From assembly GCA_900553315.1 (NCBI GenBank), contig USCW01000020.1:1-17304 (forward strand): a stretch of DNA of 17,304 bases, given 5' to 3'. This DNA comes from an uncultured Eubacteriales bacterium (lineage in GTDB: Bacteria > Bacillota > Clostridia > Christensenellales > Aristaeellaceae). Position numbers and translations under genes: made by a program. Under the pieces are notes generated by a model. It saw only the letters and a list, made by a program, of their open reading frames with translations. It searched no databases and had not been told where the DNA came from. This document shows, in pieces, positions 1 through 6,347 of this stretch (positions are counted from its first letter, which is position 1; the number at the start of each line of letters is the position of its first letter).

Positions 1-2
1 TT

Positions 3-1094
3 GAGCGGCTGGGCATTCCGCAGGCGGAGCGCAAGTCGCTGGCGGGCGTGGGCGCACAGTATGACTCCGAGCTGGTGTATCACAACGTTCGCGCCGAGGT
101 GGCCGAGCAGGGCGTGGTCTACACGGACATGGAAAGCGCCCTGAACGGCGAATATGCCGACATGGTGCGCACCCACTTCATGAAGCTGGTCAAGCCCACG
201 GATCACAAATTCGCGGCGCTGCACGGCGCGGTGTGGTCGGGCGGCTCCTTCGTGTATGTGCCCAAGGGCGTACACCTGACCATTCCGCTGCAATCCTATT
301 TCCGCCTGAACGCCAAGGGCGCGGGTCAGTTTGAGCACACGCTCATTATCGTGGACGACGACGCGTATCTGCACTTCATCGAGGGCTGCTCCGCCCCGAA
401 GTACAACGTGGCGAACCTCCACGCGGGCTGTGTGGAGCTCTTCGTGGGCAAGCGGGCCAAGCTGCGCTATTCCACCATCGAAAACTGGTCCAAGAACATG
501 TATAACCTGAACACCAAGCGGGCACTGGTGGACGAGGGCGGCACCATCGAGTGGGTGTCCGGTTCCTTCGGCTCCCATGTATCCTACCTCTACCCTATGA
601 GCATCCTCAAGGGGCGGGGCGCACGCATGGAATACACCGGCATCACCTTTGCCGGCAAGGGACAAAATCTGGACACCGGCGCGAAGGTGGTTCACAGCGC
701 CCCGGATACCAGCTCCTACATGAACGCCCGCTCCATCTCCAAGGACGGCGGCGTCAGCACCTTCCGCAGCGCGGTGGTCGTGAACAAGGACGCAGCGAAC
801 AGCAAGTCCGCCGTTTCCTGCCAGTCCCTGATGCTGGACGCGGAGTCCCGGTCGGACACCATCCCGGCCATGGACATCCGCACCAAGGACGCGGACGTGG
901 GTCACGAGGCCCGCATCGGCCGCATCAGCGATGAGGCGGTATTCTACCTCATGTCTCGCGGGCTGAGCGAGGAGGACGCACGAGCGCTGATCGTCAGCGG
1001 CTTTGCGGATAACGTTTCGAAGGAGCTTCCGCTGGAATACGCGGTGGAGATGAACAACCTGATCCGCCTGGAAATGAAGGGCAGCATCGGCTGA
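3..1094 (+). CDS. sufB: Fe-S cluster assembly scaffold SufB (5' partial)
   Basis: SufB is the scaffold subunit of the SufBC2D complex, which assembles Fe-S clusters in the cytosol. The frame is open from the left edge of the window, so the start codon and roughly the first quarter of the protein lie outside. About 363 residues are visible and the gene ends in TGA. Recognisable SufB landmarks are GVGAQYDSE near the left edge, VWSGGSFVYVPKGV, the beta-helix core with EGCSAPKYNVANLHAG and YSTIENWSKNMYNLNTKRA, and the C-terminal IGRISDEAVFYLMSRGLSEE helix region. The first ATG-like start in this stretch (GTG at 48) cuts into the conserved GVGAQYD segment, so it is not the true start. The next gene, sufD, begins 20 bases downstream; sufC is expected upstream by analogy with Clostridia. 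Confidence 0.97.
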   Translation, partial: ERLGIPQAERKSLAGVGAQYDSELVYHNVRAEVAEQGVVYTDMESALNGEYADMVRTHFMKLVKPTDHKFAALHGAVWSGGSFVYVPKGVHLTIPLQSYFRLNAKGAGQFEHTLIIVDDDAYLHFIEGCSAPKYNVANLHAGCVELFVGKRAKLRYSTIENWSKNMYNLNTKRALVDEGGTIEWVSGSFGSHVSYLYPMSILKGRGARMEYTGITFAGKGQNLDTGAKVVHSAPDTSSYMNARSISKDGGVSTFRSAVVVNKDAANSKSAVSCQSLMLDAESRSDTIPAMDIRTKDADVGHEARIGRISDEAVFYLMSRGLSEEDARALIVSGFADNVSKELPLEYAVEMNNLIRLEMKGSIG

Positions 1095-1113
1095 CGGAAA
1101 GGATCCCTGCAAC

Positions 1114-2151
1114 ATGATGGCAGCAAAAGAACTAACGATCAACGCCCTGCCAGCCAAGACCTGGCGGTGGATGAAAATGAACGACAGCCGCGTGCGCTGG
1201 CCGGAGGCGGACGCGGCTTGCATGGCGGTCTGCGCGGGCAATGCGGCGGCATCGCTTTCCCTGACCGTACCGGAAACCGGCTGCGGCCCGGAGACGGAGG
1301 CGCTCTTCACGGACGTGTCTCCCCTGTGCTTCACCGCGGACAAGCCCGGTGAAGACACCGTGGTGCGCATTGACCTGACCGCCCCGGAAGGCAAAAGCGC
1401 CGCCCAGTCCGTGTATCTCTCCGTGGCGGAGGGCTGCACCATGACGGCGGTCATGACCTATCACGGCGGCGCGGAAAGCGCGCTGGCAGTACAAACCAAG
1501 CTCACGCTGGGCACGGGCGCAAAGCTTCGCCTGATCCAGACACAGCTGATGGACAGCTCCGCACAGCTGCTGAACGACATCGGCGGCCTGTGCGGCAGGA
1601 ATGCCGCGGTGGAGCTGGTGCAGGCCTTCCCCGGCACAGCCAAGACCTATGCGGGCTGTGCGCTGGCGCTCTCGGGCGACGGCAGCAGCGCGAAGCTCGA
1701 TCTGGGCTATCTGGCCTCCGGCACGCAGGTCATTGATATGAATTACGTCCTGCGTCACACGGGCAAGAAGACCGCCTGCGAGATCAACGCCAGCGGTGCG
1801 CTGCGGGACGCAGCCCGGAAGATCTTCCGTGGGGCCATTGATTTCAAGCACGGCTCCGCCGGTTCTGCAGGCGACGAAAAGGAAACGGTGCTGCTGCTGG
1901 GCGACGACGTGGTGAACCAGACCGTGCCGCTGATCCTCTGCGCGGAGGAAGACGTGGCGGGCAACCACGGCGCGACCATCGGCCGGCTGGACGAGGATAC
2001 GCTGCTGTACTTCGCCTCCCGCGGCATTCCCGAAGCGGAGGCCGCCGCTCTGCTCAGCCGGGCGATCATGGAATCGCTGGCGCAGAAGATGGGCGACGAA
2101 CAAGCCGCGGAAGCATTGCGCAGCTTTGTGACGGGAGGCGAGGAAGCGTGA
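1114..2151 (+). CDS. sufD: Fe-S cluster assembly protein SufD
   Basis: SufD is the SufB paralogue that pairs with SufB and the SufC ATPase in the assembly scaffold. The 345-residue product has the expected diverged N-terminal half and a conserved C-terminal half. The latter includes DFKHGSAGSAGDEKETVLLLGDD, read as short segments, followed by CAEEDVAGNHGATIGRLDED, whose HGA histidine is the conserved SufD position, and then LLYFASRGIPEAEA, which parallels the SufB C terminus. Two adjacent ATG codons (1114 and 1117) are possible starts, and a GGAAAGGA ribosome binding site lies just upstream. The last four bases overlap the GTG start of sufS, indicating translational coupling. SufD sequences vary a lot, but operon position and the C-terminal motif make the call firm. 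Confidence 0.95.
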   Translation: MMAAKELTINALPAKTWRWMKMNDSRVRWPEADAACMAVCAGNAAASLSLTVPETGCGPETEALFTDVSPLCFTADKPGEDTVVRIDLTAPEGKSAAQSVYLSVAEGCTMTAVMTYHGGAESALAVQTKLTLGTGAKLRLIQTQLMDSSAQLLNDIGGLCGRNAAVELVQAFPGTAKTYAGCALALSGDGSSAKLDLGYLASGTQVIDMNYVLRHTGKKTACEINASGALRDAARKIFRGAIDFKHGSAGSAGDEKETVLLLGDDVVNQTVPLILCAEEDVAGNHGATIGRLDEDTLLYFASRGIPEAEAAALLSRAIMESLAQKMGDEQAAEALRSFVTGGEEA

Positions 2152-3374
2152 GCGAGGTCATGATGCCCTCCCATCGGGAGGACTTCCCGCTTCTGCGGGA
2201 AAGCAAAGCGATCTATATTGACAGCGCGGCCACGGCTCAGCGGCCCGACTGTGTGATCCAGGCGGAGGCAGACTTCTACGCCCGCCACAATGCCAATCCC
2301 CTGCGCGGCTTTTACGAGCTGGGCGTGGACGCAACCCAGCAGTTGGAAACTGCCCGGGACAGCGTGCGCGACTTCCTGCACGCGGCGGACAGCGCGGAGA
2401 TCATCTTCACCCGCAACACCACCGAGAGCCTGAATCTGGTGGCGTACAGCTACGCGCTGACGAACCTGCGCCCTGGGGACGAGGTGGTGGTCTCCATCAT
2501 GGAGCACCACAGCAACCTGCTTCCGTGGCAGATGGCCACCCAGCGCACCGGCGCGACCCTCCGCTTTCTGGAATGCGACCCGGACGGCAGTCTGCCGGTG
2601 GAGCGCATTCAGTCCGTTATCACGGACAAGACCCGGCTGGTGGCTGTGACCCACGTTTCCAATGTGCTGGGTCACGAGACCCCGGTGAAGGCCATCGTCG
2701 CGGCGGCGCACGCCGTAGGCGCTGCTGTCGTGCTGGACGCAGCCCAGAGCGCACCGCATATCCCGCTGGACGTTCAGGCGCTGGACGTGGACTTTCTGGC
2801 CTTCTCCGGTCATAAGCTGCTGGGGCCCATGGGCGTTGGCGTGCTGTACGGCAAGCGGGCGCTGCTGGAAGCCATGCCGCCTTTCCTGACGGGCGGCGAG
2901 ATGATCGACTCCGTGACCCGCACGGGCGCGGTGTTCGCCGAGCTGCCCCATAAGTTCGAGGCGGGCACCATCAACGCGGCGGGAGCCGTGGGGCTCAAGG
3001 CCGCCATCGACTATATCGGCGGTCTGGGCATGGCGAACATGCAGGCGCGGGAATTGATGCTGACCCGGCGGGCGCTGGACGGCCTGAAGGCCATCCCCCA
3101 TGTGCATGTGCTGGGCTCGGACAAGGCGGAGGAGCACACGGGCATCCTCACCTTCACGATCGACAACGTGCATCCCCACGACGTAAGCGCCGTGCTGGAT
3201 GCGGATCATATCTGCGTGCGGGCGGGTCATCATTGCGCCCAGCCGCTGCTGAACTATCTGGGCGTGAGCTCCGCCACGCGGGCCAGCCTGATGTTCTACA
3301 ACACCCCGGAGGAAATCGACGCGTTTCTGAACAGTGTGGAAAGCATACGGAGGCAGATGGGCTATGGCGCATAA
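2148..3374 (+). CDS. sufS: Cysteine desulfurase SufS (group II, PLP-dependent)
   Basis: SufS removes sulfur from L-cysteine, giving alanine and a persulfide on the enzyme, and hands the sulfur to SufU. The 408-residue length is typical. The PLP lysine is K223 in AFSGHKLLGPMGVG, and the catalytic cysteine is C363 in CVRAGHHCAQPLL, the short-loop form typical of group II (SufS/CsdA) enzymes. Other family marks are YIDSAATAQRP near the N terminus, TRNTTESLNLVA, and VSIMEHHSNLLPWQ. The start chosen is GTG 2148, which overlaps the sufD stop by four bases and has GGGAGG and GAGG upstream; ATG 2160 is an in-frame alternative. The 3' end overlaps sufU by 11 bases. Confidence 0.97.
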   Translation: MSEVMMPSHREDFPLLRESKAIYIDSAATAQRPDCVIQAEADFYARHNANPLRGFYELGVDATQQLETARDSVRDFLHAADSAEIIFTRNTTESLNLVAYSYALTNLRPGDEVVVSIMEHHSNLLPWQMATQRTGATLRFLECDPDGSLPVERIQSVITDKTRLVAVTHVSNVLGHETPVKAIVAAAHAVGAAVVLDAAQSAPHIPLDVQALDVDFLAFSGHKLLGPMGVGVLYGKRALLEAMPPFLTGGEMIDSVTRTGAVFAELPHKFEAGTINAAGAVGLKAAIDYIGGLGMANMQARELMLTRRALDGLKAIPHVHVLGSDKAEEHTGILTFTIDNVHPHDVSAVLDADHICVRAGHHCAQPLLNYLGVSSATRASLMFYNTPEEIDAFLNSVESIRRQMGYGA

Positions 3375-3798
3375 CAGCTTCTACAATGAAATTCTGACCG
3401 AGCACAACATTCGCCCGGAGCACAAGCACGACCTGCCCGACGCAAACATCGTCCTGGAGGGCGTGAACCCCAGCTGCGGCGACGACATTTGGCTGAAGCT
3501 GAAGGTAGAGAACGGCGTGGTTGAGGACGGCGCGTTCGTCGGCGACGGCTGCGCCATCTCCCAAGCCTCGGCGGACATCATGCTGGACATGATCGTCGGC
3601 CGCACAAAGGACGAGGCCCTGCACTACGCCGACCTGTTCCTGAAGATGATCCAAGGCTCCGCCACGCCGGAGGAGATCGACGAGCTGGAGGAGGCCGGTG
3701 CGCTTCAGGACGTGGCGCACATGCCCGCCCGCGTCAAGTGCGCGGTGCTGGGCTGGCACACCCTGCAGGAAAGCCTCAAGGCACTACCGCACAAATGA
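3364..3798 (+). CDS. sufU: Zinc-dependent sulfur transfer protein SufU
   Basis: SufU accepts the persulfide sulfur from SufS in Firmicutes-type SUF systems. The 144-residue product keeps the zinc-binding set: C38 and D40 in VNPSCGDDIWL, C63 in GDGCAISQASADIM, and C126 in RVKCAVLGWHTL. The start is ATG 3364, inside the end of sufS, with GGAGG upstream; a longer in-frame GTG at 3334 would add residues unlike the family. The last codons (A-L-P-H-K and the TGA) are not native: they are read from the left terminal repeat of MITE-like copy 1, which begins at about 3779. The conserved part ends near WHTLQESLK, which matches where homologues normally end, so function is probably intact. Confidence 0.95.
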   Translation: MAHNSFYNEILTEHNIRPEHKHDLPDANIVLEGVNPSCGDDIWLKLKVENGVVEDGAFVGDGCAISQASADIMLDMIVGRTKDEALHYADLFLKMIQGSATPEEIDELEEAGALQDVAHMPARVKCAVLGWHTLQESLKALPHK

Positions 3799-3940
3799 GT
3801 TGGTGCGGAGGCGAATGAATTTTTCGTCAGATGCAATGGCAGATTTTGAAGGTTTACTGGAGGTAAATCGAAAAATCTGCCAGCAGCAGATGGCGGAAAA
3901 GGCATCGTCTACGCTGCCAACGAATTGTGCGGTATTGCCT
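3779..3940 (+). mobile_element. MITE-like element, copy 1 (162 bp)
   Basis: This non-coding repeat is almost identical to 16157-16317 and to the part visible at 17254-17304. The left end reads AGGCACTACCGCACAA and the right end, in reverse complement, AGGCAATACCGCACAA, giving terminal inverted repeats of about 16 bases with one mismatch. Inside is a nested hairpin: 3837-3847 pairs with 3872-3882 (TGGCAGATTTT with its complement), enclosing 3851-3857 with 3863-3869. A subterminal hairpin CCGCAC/GTGCGG sits at the left end. The flanks are CA on the left and TA on the right, against TA on both sides of copy 2. A TA target duplication would suggest mobilisation by an IS630/Tc1-mariner-type transposase, which is inference. 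No transposase gene is in the window. Confidence 0.85.
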
Positions 3941-3943
3941 TAA
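3815..3943 (+). CDS. Possible 42-residue ORF inside MITE copy 1 (doubtful)
   Basis: An ORF beginning MNFSSDAMADFEGLLEVNRK and ending in NCAVLP runs through the element to a TAA just past the right terminal repeat. GGAGG lies only three bases before the ATG, closer than a normal ribosome binding site. The same frame is open in copy 2, with Q-to-K and S-to-P changes and one synonymous change. Copy 3 has a different start (MHFLS) and a spoiled GGAGG. No signal peptide, membrane segment or known domain is seen. The frame may simply be open by chance in a young repeat, and many annotation pipelines would call such copies hypothetical proteins. Confidence 0.2.
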   Translation: MNFSSDAMADFEGLLEVNRKICQQQMAEKASSTLPTNCAVLP

Positions 3944-4020
3944 GCAAGCTAAGTGACTTTTTCTCAATTTTGCAGGGCTGACAAACCGAAGCATTTCAGT
4001 CCGACAAAGAAGGTGAATAC

Positions 4021-4695
4021 ATGGATGACCGGCTCATAGAGCTTTTGCTCGATTCCTTTGGCAAAATCCTTCTGCCCGGGCTGACCATGACCATTCCGCT
4101 GACGGTGATCTCCTTCACACTGGCTATGGTGATCGCCACCATTACGGCGCTGATCCAGTTTGCGCACGTTCGCGTGCTGACGCAGATAGCCCGGTTCTAC
4201 ATCTGGGTCATTCGCGGTACGCCGCTGCTGGTGCAGCTGTTCGTGGTGTTCTACGGTCTGCCGGACGTGGGCATTATGCTGGATCCTTTCCCGGCGGCGG
4301 TGATCGTCTTCGCCATCAACGAGGGCGCGTACTGCGCCGAGACCATGCGCGCGGCGCTGGAGGCCGTGCCCGTGGGACAGATCGAGGCGGGCTACTGCGT
4401 GGGCATGAGCTATTTGCAGATCATGCGGCGCATCGTGCTTCCGCAGGCACTGCGCACGGCCTTCCCGCCTCTGTCCAATTCGCTGATTGGTCTGGTGAAG
4501 GATACGTCGCTGGCCTCCAACATCACCGTCATGGAAATGTTCATGGCGACCCAGCGCATTGCGGCGCGCACCTATGAGATGCTGCCGCTCTACTGCGAGG
4601 TGGCGGTGATCTACCTGCTGTTCTCCACGGTGCTGACCTTCCTGCAGCGGGCGGGCGAAAAGCGGCTCTCCGCCTATGGCAAACGAAAGGGGTGA
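4021..4695 (+). CDS. Polar amino acid ABC transporter permease (cystine-like)
   Basis: This is the membrane subunit of an amino acid importer of the HisM/GlnP/TcyB type. The 224-residue product has hydrophobic segments at about residues 16-45, 62-80, 93-107 and 195-213. The EAA loop that contacts the ATPase is clear: IEAGYCVGMSYLQIMRRIVL followed by PQALRTAF. The family-typical VIRGTPLLVQLFVVFYGLP also shows. A ribosome binding site AAGGTG precedes ATG 4021. The ATPase gene starts six bases after the stop. It lies 222 bases after sufU, with MITE copy 1 between, and no clear terminator is seen in that gap, so read-through from the SUF operon is possible. Substrate class is firm; cystine is inferred from the binding protein downstream. 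Confidence 0.93.
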   Translation: MDDRLIELLLDSFGKILLPGLTMTIPLTVISFTLAMVIATITALIQFAHVRVLTQIARFYIWVIRGTPLLVQLFVVFYGLPDVGIMLDPFPAAVIVFAINEGAYCAETMRAALEAVPVGQIEAGYCVGMSYLQIMRRIVLPQALRTAFPPLSNSLIGLVKDTSLASNITVMEMFMATQRIAARTYEMLPLYCEVAVIYLLFSTVLTFLQRAGEKRLSAYGKRKG

Positions 4696-4701
4696 CGAGC
4701 C

Positions 4702-5454
4702 ATGCTCGATATTCAGCATATGCAGAAGCGCTTCGGCGATACCGAGGTGCTGCGCGACGTAAGTCTGCACGTTGACAAGGGCGACGTGATCGCCATCCTC
4801 GGCCCCAGCGGCTCCGGCAAAACCACGCTGCTTAGGTGCCTGAACTTTCTGGAAACTGCGGACGGCGGCAAGATGGTGTTCGACGGCGAGACCTTCGACC
4901 TGCACAGCGCAAGCAAGAAGGACATCGCCCGCCTTCGCCGCAAGACGGCCTTCGTCTTCCAGAGCTACAACCTTTTCGCCAACAAGACCGCCCTGCAAAA
5001 CGTGACCGAGGGGCTCATCATTGCGCGGAAGATGCCCAAAGCCGCTGCGGAAAAAATCGGTCACGAAATGCTTCAGCGCGTGGGGCTGGACGACCGGGCG
5101 ACCGCCTATCCGGCGGAGCTTTCCGGCGGACAGCAGCAGCGCGTGGCCATTGCCCGCGCCCTTGCAGCGAACCCGGAAATCATCTATTTCGACGAGCCCA
5201 CCTCCGCGCTGGATCCCGAACTGACCGGCGAGGTGCTGTCCGTCATGCGCGACTTGGCTCACGACGGGATGACCATGCTGGTCGTCACCCATGAAATGAG
5301 CTTTGCCCGCAACGTGTCCAACCGCGTCGCGTTTATGGAAAACGGCGTAATCGTGGAGGAGGGCGCGTCCATTGATGTGTTCAAGCGTCCCCGTCAGGAG
5401 CGTACCCGCGCTTTCCTGCGGACGCTCGATCATGACCACCTTTCCCCTGCATAA
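4702..5454 (+). CDS. Polar amino acid ABC transporter ATP-binding protein
   Basis: This cytosolic ATPase powers the importer encoded by its neighbours. The 250-residue length is normal for the GlnQ/TcyC family. Walker A is GPSGSGKT (34-41), the Q-loop glutamine is Q87 in FVFQSYNLFANKT, the signature is LSGGQQQR (140-147), Walker B is IIYFDEP (160-166) with the D-loop SALDPE, and the switch histidine is H197 in VVTHEMSFARNVSNR. The sequence FQSYNLFANKTALQNV is characteristic of amino acid importers. The ATG at 4702 follows the permease stop closely, and the binding-protein gene begins 27 bases after the TAA, so the three genes form one transcription unit. Confidence 0.95.
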   Translation: MLDIQHMQKRFGDTEVLRDVSLHVDKGDVIAILGPSGSGKTTLLRCLNFLETADGGKMVFDGETFDLHSASKKDIARLRRKTAFVFQSYNLFANKTALQNVTEGLIIARKMPKAAAEKIGHEMLQRVGLDDRATAYPAELSGGQQQRVAIARALAANPEIIYFDEPTSALDPELTGEVLSVMRDLAHDGMTMLVVTHEMSFARNVSNRVAFMENGVIVEEGASIDVFKRPRQERTRAFLRTLDHDHLSPA

Positions 5455-5481
5455 CCGTTATAATTAAAAGGAGGAAGAGAC

Positions 5482-6279
5482 ATGAAGATCAAGGCATTTT
5501 AGAGCATCCTGCTGGCCCTCGTACTGACCTTCTCGCTGGCCGCCGCCGAGGGCGAAGATCAGCTGGCCCGCATTCAGGCGCAGGGCGAAATCGTTATCGC
5601 CACGGAAGGCGCATGGGCTCCTTGGACATATCACGATGAAAACGACGTGCTGGTAGGCTTCGACGTGGAAGTGGCGCAGGCCATCGCCGCCAAGCTGGGC
5701 GTGACCGCCAAGTTTGTGGAGACCGAATGGGACGGCATCTTCGCCGGTCTGGATTCCAGCCGCTACGACATGGCCGCCAACGGCGTGGAGATCACCGAGG
5801 AGCGTGCCCAGAAGTACGATTTCTCCACCCCCTATGGCTACATCCGTACTGCGCTGATCGTGCGCGGCGACAACGACAGCATCTCCTCCTTTGAGGACTT
5901 GAACGGCAAGCGCACCGCCAACTCCATTGCCAGCACCTACATGACGCTGGCCGAGAGCTATGGCGCGACCGCCGTAGGGGTGGATACGCTGGATCAGACG
6001 CTTTCGATGGTGCTTTCCGGCCGTGCGGACGCGACGCTGAACGCCGAGGTTTCCTTCTATGATTACATGAACGTGCATCCCGACGCGAATTTGAAGGTCG
6101 TGGCGCTGACAGACGAGGCCTCGCAGGTGGCGATCCCCCTGCGCAAGGGCGAGGACAGCGCGTCTCTGCGTGCGGCGGTGGATCAGGCTATTGCCGAGCT
6201 GCGCGACGAGGGCGAATTGACCCGCATCTCCGAGAAGTATTTCGGGAAGGACATCACGGCGGTTCCGACCGAAGAGTAA
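5482..6279 (+). pseudogene. Cystine-type amino acid-binding protein with amber codon in the signal peptide
   Basis: This encodes the extracytoplasmic binding protein of the importer (family 3 periplasmic-binding fold). Strong AGGAGG precedes ATG 5482. The reading is MKIKAF, then TAG at 5500-5502, then SILLALVLTFSLAAA in the same frame, so the stop interrupts an otherwise normal signal peptide. TTG (Leu) to TAG is one base change and Leu fits the hydrophobic core. The mature part is intact to TAA: WAPWTYHDENDVLVGFDVE, then VETEWDGIFAGLDSSRYDM, then ITEERAQKYDFSTPYGY, close to cystine-binding TcyJ/TcyA proteins. No ATG, GTG or TTG lies between the stop and GTG 5647, and a start there would lose the signal peptide and first beta strand. 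It may be a recent nonsense mutation, a sequencing error or a suppressed codon. There is no lipobox cysteine. Confidence 0.88.
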
Positions 6280-6296
6280 TAACCGCTAGGATAAAC

Positions 6297-6333
6297 AAAC
6301 GGGCGCTGATACGCAGGTGTCAGCGCCCGTTTT
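6297..6333. terminator. Bidirectional rho-independent terminator
   Basis: AAACGGGCGCTGA (6297-6309) pairs perfectly with TCAGCGCCCGTTT (6320-6332) around a ten-base loop. A T-run follows on the plus strand, and the A-rich left side gives T-residues on the minus strand. It lies between the convergent amino acid transporter (+) and sigma-factor operon (-) and probably ends both. Confidence 0.9.
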
Positions 6334-6347
6334 CTATGTGTCAGGCT

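Noticed and set aside
1755..3233. Long open frame on the minus strand opposite sufD and sufS
   Set aside because: It mirrors strongly conserved plus-strand genes, has the histidine- and arginine-rich composition typical of GC-rich antisense frames, and has no ribosome binding site or known domain.
3698..3943. 81-codon frame running from sufU into MITE copy 1
   Set aside because: The first half is an out-of-frame reading of sufU with no start signal; only the short part within the element is worth noting.
3964..5439. Long open frame on the minus strand opposite the amino acid importer
   Set aside because: It lies opposite two clear ABC transporter genes and reads as low-complexity His/Gln/Arg-rich sequence with no family features.
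5459..5464. TATAAT just before the amino acid-binding protein gene
   Set aside because: There is no matching -35 box and a start there would fall on the ribosome binding site, leaving no usable leader.
5500..5502. TAG as a pyrrolysine codon
   Set aside because: The position is in a signal peptide, the protein is not a methylamine methyltransferase, and no pyl gene is visible; a Leu-to-stop change is simpler.
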